Source of the DNA: Epiperipatus broadwayi
Lineage: Eukaryota; Onychophora; Udeonychophora; Euonychophora; Peripatidae
Direction of reading: 5' to 3'
Assembly (NCBI GenBank): GCA_028023455.1
Contig: JAQFVV010012418.1
Coordinates: 5,081,244-5,145,243 of the forward strand
DNA length: 64,000 nucleotides
Shown here: in pieces, positions 56,467-64,000 of the stretch
Numbering within the stretch: the stretch's first letter is position 1
Layout of the letters: every line of letters begins with the position of its first letter
Translations under genes and position numbers: made by a program
The notes under the pieces: model-generated
What the model was told of the DNA's origin: nothing
Database searches by the model: none
Seen by the model: only the letters and a program-made list of their open reading frames with translations

Positions 56467-57224
56467 TAATTTAATTAACATTGTCTTCACCTATAAGGTA
56501 TTATTGCATTGATTTTATGGCTTTGCAATTTTTATATTCTGTTAATATTTATAATGTTTTTACATAGTAAAGTCATACCCCCTTTGTCGTTTTTTTTTTT
56601 TTTTTTTTACATAACTTTTAATTATGTGTATTGTAATGAGAATTTAATATTAATTATAAATGATGATGACTTTCAAGTCTTTCCTCATTCAAATTATCTA
56701 TGCATATTAAGTTTATAAAATAATATTATATTTATATGAGATAGCAAACTATTTAAACTTGTTAAAATCAATAAAATAGTACCCAAAGTCTGAATTTTGA
56801 TAAAGATTATATTTATTAACAAAAATCAAATAATCATGACAAGAAAGAAAACATTAGGACTCTGTAATGAGATTTGTCAGTGTGAAATAAAAGTATAAGT
56901 TTAATCCTTAATATTATAAACACTTATATGATTTTTTCTCAAAACAAATTTTTATTCACATATTTAATGTCAATTATTTGTTCATTCGCTCCATTTTATA
57001 ATTTTAAATACATCAACTTTTTCTAGAAGCAGTTTTATAACTGCCCAATTGTTACATTATTTATTTTCTCAATAATACTATTTTTTTTTATTTGTTTATA
57101 AAGAAAGAAAATAGAGTATAAATTACCAATAGATACACAATTTGTTTTAATTAAATGAAATTTAGCACTGAGGTTGTGGATTTCTCAACAAAAAGTTCAA
57201 AGCTAAGAAATATATATATTTATT
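56467..57224. other. AT-rich intron, nothing recognised
   Basis: Low-complexity sequence with a poly-T run near 56590. Confidence 0.6.
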
Positions 57225-57690
57225 TAATCACTAAAACATCACATGGTCACCATTTCTTATGTTTAAACAAGCTATTAAAACAGTAGCAGCTCTCTCCATA
57301 CAGGAATGCCATCCTGTGCAAACCATAGTTATCAATAGATGCTAGAAGGTTTGTGCATCAAAATCCCTATCTAGGCCCATTCATCTAATATCCTCAGATT
57401 AATTTCTGACTTGTGGTCTTCATCAGTGGGAGCCTTCGATCTGAGAGCATTGCACTTAGATCTTTGGATGTAATGCAATCTTCCAAAAGCCACCATTTAC
57501 CTATTTATTTAACTATAAAGCTATGAGTCCAAAATGAAAACATTAATGTTTTCAATCCAAGTTCATTCATTTGTATAGTCATACAGATCTGAATTCAGTT
57601 AAGTATCTTTATATTTTGTTTACTGGGTTTTTAATAAACATAGTCACCATCGTTCTTTGGCCAGAATTGGTATTAAGCCATTGAAACATC
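57225..57690 (-). repeat. Dispersed hairpin repeat family, copy 6 (minus, long form)
   Basis: Starts with the reversed tail (AAACATCACATGGTCACC), then CTCTCCATACAGGAATGCCA, CATCAGTGGGAGCC, AGCATTGCACTTAGATCT, CAGATCTGAATTCAGTT and GGCCAGAATTGGTATTAA. It is head-to-head with copy 7. Confidence 0.8.
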
Positions 57691-58172
57691 ACTGTATGGA
57701 AAGGGTTGCTACTCTTTTAATAGCTTGTGTAAGCATAAGAAATAGTGATTATGTATAGTTTTATTGGTTTAATACCAATCCTGGCCAAAGGATAATAGTG
57801 ACTATGATTATTAAAAACTAAAGACGCCAAAATGTATAGATAATGAACTGCATTCATTTTTTTATTATTATTATACAAGCAATTGAGCTTGGATTGGAAA
57901 TATTATTGTGTTTCCATTTTGTGCTCATAGCTTTATAGTTACCTAAAAAGATAAACGGTCACTGTCGGAGGCTGCATTACATCTAAAGATCTAGATGCAG
58001 TGCACTCAGATCCAAGACTTCTCACTGATGAAAGTAACAATCTAGAAACTAAACTGGGGACATTGAATGAGTAGGTACTAGATAGGGAATTTCATGCCCA
58101 AACTGTCTAACATTCATTGATTACTATGACTTGCATTGGGTCATACTACTGTAAGGAGATAATTGCTACTCT
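57691..58172 (+). repeat. Dispersed hairpin repeat family, copy 7 (plus, long form)
   Basis: Mirror image of copy 6: CACTGTATGGAAAGGGTTGC, AATACCAATCCTGGCCAAAG, AAAATGTATAG, CTAGATGCAGTGCACTCAGA, GAATGAGTAGGTACTAGATA, CATACTACTGTAAGGAG. Together the pair makes an imperfect palindrome of about 950 bp. Confidence 0.8.
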
Positions 58173-58479
58173 TTTTTATTTGTTTAACCTGTATTTATAA
58201 TTATCATAATTTTTGATGGTCTTAGAATTTGGAAAATCATAGCTTTTTTAATTCAAAGGTTATCTAAAAGTTTTGGGAATTGATAATAGTATGAAAGCAA
58301 TTAGATAATAAATTTTATTAAGTAAAACTAGTCTTAAGTAAATAATATATTGATCTCCATGGAATAATCTTTTTTTTTCTTGGATTACCGTGTAGATACT
58401 GCTTATAGTTTTTATTTTATTGATAGATAATTAATAAATTAAAAGCAATACTAATATTGTTTTATATTTGATGAAAAAT

Positions 58480-58665
58480 GCAATACAGAGAGCGTACCAA
58501 TAGCTCAAACAAGTTCTTAATTAATAAGTGTGGTATGAGAAAATATTTAAAATCTCTATCCAGAACACTCTCATCTCCAGACCAACTGGTTTCGAGCTTA
58601 TGGCTCACGTCAGTGGAGAGCTAGAATATTCGGACACTAGACCTAAAATATCAACTCAAAAAACC
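58480..58665 (+). repeat. Repeat R3, copy 1 (single arm)
   Basis: AATGCAATACAGAGAGCGTA through GACCAACTGGTTTCGAGCTT to AAAATATCAACTCAAAAAA is repeated almost exactly at 58889-59073. GGTTTCGAGCTTATGGCTCA resembles core segments of some SINEs, but no tRNA head was seen. Confidence 0.8.
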
Positions 58666-58829
58666 AGCACTTATTTTATATTTAAGTAGAAACTCTGAAA
58701 TTTTCAGACATGAAAATGTCTTTAAATCCAACTATCTAACATAAATAGCTCAATGGGACTGAACTAAATTCAGATCGACCATATTTTAATAGCCTCAGCA
58801 TAGCCAAAGCCTTAAAGGTAAAATTATAA

Positions 58830-59224
58830 TAATTAAAAAAGCAAGTCATATATAATGTGATATTACTTTTATAAGCTTGTTGTTACAAAAATGCAATACA
58901 GAGAGCATACCAATAGCTCAAACAAGCTCTTAATTAATAAGTGCGGTATGAGAAAATATTTAAAATCTCTATCCAGAACACTCATTTCCAGACCAACTGG
59001 TTTCGAGCTTATGGATCACGTCAGTGGAGAGCTAGAATATTCGGACATTAGACCTAAAATATCAACTCAAAAAAACTCTTGAGATTTTAAATATTTTCTC
59101 ATACTGCACTTATTAATTAAGAGCTTGTTTGAGCTATTGGTATGCTCTCTGTATTGCATTTTTGTAACTACAAGCTTATAAAAGTAATGTCACATTATAT
59201 ATGACTTGCTTTTTTTAATTATTT
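58830..59224. mobile_element. Repeat R3, copy 2: foldback element with 135-bp TIRs
   Basis: The left arm (AATTAAAAAAGCAAGTCATA, then AATGCAATACAGAGAGCATA) is the reverse complement of the right arm ending TATGACTTGCTTTTTTTAATT. The central part holds the same core as copy 1. The arms are well conserved, so the insertion is probably recent. Confidence 0.85.
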
Positions 59225-59499
59225 TGATGAAAAATTTAGTACAATCTTAGTGCATTTTTGTTGCTGAGCACTTATTGCAAAAAAAAAAAGTTACTAATTA
59301 GCAATAGATAGATGGCTTACTTTTATCAAATGTAATCCATCATCAAAGTTTTGGAATTCCTTAATATTTTCTCAACTAAATTAAATATATGAACAATGGT
59401 ATACAATTAAATGTATAAATAAAAGTTATATACAGTATATGTATTCATTGAATTTTAATTATAATCACCATGATTTTTGATAGTCTTATAATTATATAT

Positions 59500-59805
59500 A
59501 TATATATGATCACTAGATGGAGCTTTACCAATAGCTCCTAACAAGCTTTTATTTACATAAACGCTGAGAGAGATAGAATTCAATATCTCTTTCATTGTCT
59601 CCAAACCATGGTTGGAGACAACTGAAGAGATATTGAATTCTATCTCTCTCAGCGTTTATGTAAACAAAAGCTTGTTAGGCATAACTCGAAACCATGGTCT
59701 AAAGGTTGGAGACAACGAAAGAGATATTGAATTCTATCTCTCAGCGTTTATGTAAACAAAAGCTTGTTAGGAGCTATTGGTAAAGCTTCATCTAATGATC
59801 ATAAA
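59500..59805. mobile_element. Repeat R4: foldback with duplicated right arm
   Basis: The left arm (ATGATCACTAGATGGAGCTT, GCTCCTAACAAGCTTTTATT, AACGCTGAGAGAGATAGAAT) has two complementary right arms: a partial one at 59622-59680 and a complete one at 59720-59805, the second ending TAAAGCTTCATCTAATGATC. CCATGGT and GGAGACAAC blocks lie in the loop. Confidence 0.8.
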
Positions 59806-61975
59806 ATGCAAGCTAAGAGCAAGTTACGAAATTTATAACTTGTTTTGTTTATCATATATATATAAAATGGTTACCTTTAACAAGATTGCTCTTGATTGTC
59901 TTATAATTATATATATGTAATGGTTGCCTTTAACAAGAGTGCTCAGCACAGTGTTTTTTTTTTCCAAGTATGAATCAATATTAGTATTGTCTTTAAATTA
60001 TTTTAGTGTTGGAATTATTATAGTTTTATTATACATTTCATACTGAAAATTATATTAAATTGTTATTCCTTTATACACAGTAGCTTTATTTTTCCTATTT
60101 GAAAATCTATAAAATATCAAAATTGCATCTTTTATACTATAAATAGTAATATTTATTAAAGTCCATGAAAAATTTGTTTAATGTAATCGAGCATTTAAGA
60201 TATATCATTGATATAGTTAGTTTTTTTCTTCAATCTTATTATTTATTTTGAATAATTAGAATGGTTCTTTTTAGAGGAATAATTTAGCTTATTTCAGTTT
60301 AAATAAAATATATAAAAAATTTGTGGGTTTTTTAAAAAAAAAATTTTAATTGGAGAAAAAAAAATTATTTTTCCAGGCAATCCTTCTGATATCAAAAAGC
60401 TTCCATTTCAAAAATATCCCCTCTCCCACTTTTAAACCTTATTTAATTGAAATACTCAAAGTTAAAAAAGAATAACTTAAATAAGACAGTGTTATATTAT
60501 TAGAAAATTTTTTTAATGTAAAGTAACATTAATAAAATGATAATAAATATAAAATATTACACATATACGTAAATTATTTAAAAATTTATCTTTAGTAAAC
60601 TTTTTTTTCCTTTAATTTATCATAATTTTTATTAATCTATATTATAATCATAATGTACTAAATTGTCACCAATTAATTTTTTTAGTTTATTATACCTGAG
60701 AATGGAATGTTCAGTTCTTACAAAAAACTAGTTTATCTCACAACAGTTAATAAATATTAACTTGATAATGGAATCTTCTTAACAAAAATTATTGAATACA
60801 GTAATCCGCAATATTCTTTGGAAGAAGTAAAAATAGTACATGGATTTGAAGCAAGTCAACAAGAAATTTCATAATGCCAAAATTGCGTAAAAGTGGACAC
60901 AAAATTATGTTTTAGAAAATCTTGATTTAAATGTTTTTTGGGGATATTCTAATATTAGAAGTTAACTGCTAAAAGTTGAAAATTCATTACTGCTACAAAA
61001 ATAAATTATTCATTTATTCCAGTTACATAAAATATTTGTAAGCCATTTTTCTGGAACCAAAATAAATCAAATTTTTTTAAAATAATAAAGATGTTATCTT
61101 CTATTTATCACAGGTAATAATAAATAAAATAAAGAAACAGAATAATGTTATTAATTTGTGTATCATGTTTCATTGTCTTTTATCAAATTTTGTCATCTAG
61201 AATACAATATAATGGATTTATATAAAACATCGTAACTACAAAAATTTAATATCTATTTACTGGATTTTTATAACTGCTTGATTCTCAAATACAAAATATC
61301 TGTAATATATTAAATAAATTTATATATTCCAACTAACGCTAAAAATAAAAATATATTTGAGAAAATAGCAGCTGCTTGACACAATAAATTTGAGTCTCTT
61401 GTTTTGTGAATATGTAATAAAATATTCACTGAAATTTAATTTTCAAAAGATTCCTTTGCCAATAATTGAAATGTTTATAATAATTGTATACTTTTTAGAA
61501 TATTAATAAATTTCTTGCATCACAATAAAATTAAAATTAATTATGATTTTTTTTTTAAAGATAACTATGCAAAGGATTAATCATTTTAAAAATTAATATT
61601 AAAACACAAATAAAAACAATATATTTTTATAGGATCAATTTTATTATTTAATTATTATAAAATTAATTTTACTAAAGCAATAAATGTATTTCACATATAT
61701 CATGAATAAAATATACTCTTTATATTATGGGATGCCATAACTATTAAAAATATATATAATTTGGAACTTTTTTTCATTTAATCACTGAGGGAATAATTTT
61801 TTTTCTCTCTCTCTCTTATGGTGGAACATTGTATTATAATTATTGTTGTATTATATTGTCAATCTTGCAATACTCCATGATTAGTAAATCGTTAATTTAA
61901 AATAAATTTCACAAATCTGGACCTTATTTGTTAGAAATTTTTAAAGATATTTCATTACTTTTTTGGTGGCTGCAG
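59806..61975. other. AT-rich intron, nothing recognised
   Basis: Low-complexity sequence. A block repeated from 59470-59500 (TGTCTTATAATTATATATAT) occurs at about 59897. Confidence 0.6.
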
Positions 61976-62068
61976 GTCTGATCAGGCAGAAAGCAAATCC
62001 CGTCAAAGTGGTAACCTAGGATTTTCACGTTTTCACTCTGTCATAGCTGATACAAAGTTTAGGCTTAA
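61976..62068 (+). CDS. Candidate 93-bp symmetric cassette exon, in phase with exon F
   Basis: A 93-bp open segment lies between an acceptor (T-rich stretch, then GGTGGCTGCAG) and a near-perfect donor (AA|GTAAGT). Entered in the phase left by exon F it is fully open, giving 31 residues that include SDQAESKSRQSGNLGFSR and then FHSVIADTKFRLK. It leaves in the same phase it enters, so it could be included or skipped without a frame change. It is not ankyrin-like and would fall in the turn between the two helices of a repeat. Base composition is visibly richer in G+C than its surroundings. It could be a regulated or lineage-specific insert, or a chance open segment in a transposon scrap; the sequence alone does not decide. 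Confidence 0.4.
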
Positions 62069-64000
62069 GTAAGTTGCCCCTATCGATGGTACTACCAAAA
62101 GAAAAGCACATCCTGATTTGGCTTGGTCTTATCTTAGCAGTTAATTTATTTTTTTTTTAATTCTATTTTAGTTTGCTTAATTTTCTTTTTCTATTGGGCT
62201 AAATATACAGTTAGTTGCATGTTTTTATATTGTGTTTTTTTTTTGTTTTGTTTTGTTTTTTTGTAAAAGAAAAATGACATTTTTTAAAATTTGTAATTAG
62301 CTTATGTATAAAATTCTTAATAATGAAATTGTAAATTAATCTTCATATGAAAATTTTAATTCTTTTTTTTTTTTTCAGGTATTAATAATAGTTTTTCCCC
62401 CATATTTGTATTATTTAATGACCAAAAAAAAAAAAAACCAGTTTCAAAACTCAAAAAATATTTATGTGCCTAATATCTATATTGAAAGCACATGCTGTGA
62501 TAAATATTCTACTAATATATTTATAAAATTGATTTTCAAGCAAAATAATGTAACTGACCAAATGGCTATCTCAATTTATGATAACATCCTTTTTATACCT
62601 TACTTAAACTTTAAATTGAATAGCAAATAAATATTAAGCATAATTAGTATTCATTCATAAATAAGTTTAACCATTCTAACTCCAGAAGAAAAGAAAAAGT
62701 GAAACACAAAAAATTAGTCTGTTTATTTGGCATAGTGTTAATCTATCTTAATTTTTCTGCAATCATTTTTTTTTTAAAAAAAAAAAATTGTTATAATTGT
62801 TTACTTGTGTTATTCTTCTACTTGGTCTTTGGATATATTCTCTCAGTTAAAACATTTGATATTGCACCATGGCATAAATGAGATCGGCTTTTCCTATGAA
62901 AACTATGCTTAAGCTCATCTTAAAATACTTTTTTCAGAAATTCTGTTACTCTTCGATCACTTCATATTCTTAATTTAACAAAAGTATGCTGTTACAACTG
63001 TATTTTTAATTTTATCACATTCCACAAGGCAAATGAGTCATTATCTGACTTCGTCATCATATCATCATAATTTTACAGAGCATTCTTTTTTTTTTTTTTT
63101 TAATTTTTTCCCAGTGCTTCTATCTTTTATATTGGGGGGGGGGGGGTTTCAATTTTATCCAATAATTTTGGTAAAGTAATAACTATAATGTAAGTAATTT
63201 AATGAAATAATTACATCACTATAAATGGAATACCTATTTTTTTAAGTGCTACATCAGCATTTATCTGTGCTGAATCTTAACACCGAAATTCACTTTATGC
63301 TTGAGATTCAGAGTTTTCTGGATTGGTTGCAGATAAAAAATAATAATCTCAGGTTAATCATTTAAATCGAAATGTGCTCAACCTGTCATTTTTAAATGCT
63401 TTGACCATCTAGGAACATATCATGTGATTATTATTATTACCTAAGAATAAAACATAGATATACAGTAATAACAATGATACAAAGAAATAAAAAAAAAAAT
63501 ATTATTAAATTATAAGTAATGCTTAAATATATGAATTTATCAAAAAAAAATATTTAATGAATGAAGTATAAAATAATAATAATAATGTTTTTTTTTTTTG
63601 ACTTCATATCAATAGATATTTTTATTAGCAATCATATAAAAAAATAATAGAGTTAAATATTTCAGCATTGCTAATGATATATATATACACATTTTAGATT
63701 TTTTCATAGAAATTTTTTTACAAAACTCAAAGCATTGCTGTATTGGCAAACAGACTACATTGATTTAAAATAGAAAAATTAAAATGAATCCTTTATTTAT
63801 CAACTGAAAATTTACCACTGATGTATTATGTAAAGGAAAAATAGTCCAGTTTTAGTTTCTCCAGTATTGTTTAACTTAAGCAAACTCATTATTTGCAATG
63901 ACATTGAAATTATTTATAAAATTTTTGGACTTAAGCTTAGACTTTTGTGTATATATTTTAATTTTGTCATTCTTCATAACTTACACTCTAAAAATCTGGA
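62069..64000. other. AT-rich sequence after the candidate exon
   Basis: Starts with a less AT-rich 100 bp, then low-complexity sequence with a 13-G run (63134-63146). No ankyrin exon was recognised here. Confidence 0.55.

Noticed and set aside
1-64000. Bacterial or viral island, including an endogenous virus with envelope
   Set aside because: Spliced ankyrin exons and eukaryotic retroelements explain the coding content; the LTR element shows no envelope gene.

Overview
This window looks like one AT-rich (roughly three quarters A+T) stretch of an invertebrate animal nuclear genome. It is mostly introns of a single plus-strand gene, and those introns are filled with transposable elements. Six spliced exons with matching phases encode consecutive ankyrin repeats. 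They most resemble the N-terminal half of the protein phosphatase 6 regulatory ankyrin-repeat subunit (ANKRD28/ANKRD44/ANKRD52 group). The host phylum cannot be fixed from this window. The protein is recognisable but clearly diverged from vertebrate and insect versions as I remember them, and no rRNA, tRNA gene or second host gene is present to help.

Layout. 1-1939: upstream flank or intron. 1940-2018: ankyrin exon A. 2019-19996: an 18-kb intron holding a minus-strand non-LTR retrotransposon (about 3171-8450, with a truncated sister copy at 2768-3170), a foldback repeat (9569-9912), a decayed RTE-type LINE (about 9985-12130), a small foldback MITE (12897-13067) and a nearly complete Ty3/gypsy-like LTR retrotransposon (15433-19888, flanked by AATAT duplications). 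19997-20111, 20281-20363 and 23857-23920: exons B, C and D, with another RTE remnant between C and D. 23921-48515: a 24.6-kb intron with inverted dispersed repeats, a long complex foldback, a hAT transposon split by 3.3 kb of other DNA, two inverted tRNA-derived SINEs, a Penelope-like GIY-YIG remnant, two copies of a 0.9-1.1 kb TIR element and a 1.1-kb palindrome with a nested insertion. 48516-48584: exon E. 51351-53014: a TIR-bounded element containing a tandem repeat of about 340 bp. 53215-53355: exon F. After it come foldbacks, an RTE C-terminal remnant and a possible in-phase 93-bp cassette exon at 61976-62068.

Working together: the only host function visible is the ankyrin scaffold. Everything else is transposon sequence or low-complexity DNA. 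Several insertions sit close to exons or could influence splicing: a sense-oriented LTR with AATAAA 108 bp before exon B, a TIR element 200 bp before exon F, and inverted repeats either side of exon E. The most novel-looking items are the symmetric candidate cassette exon, the recurrent hairpin repeat family with nested copies, the LINE with duplicated 5' units and PHD/esterase ORF1, and the unclassified TIR elements.
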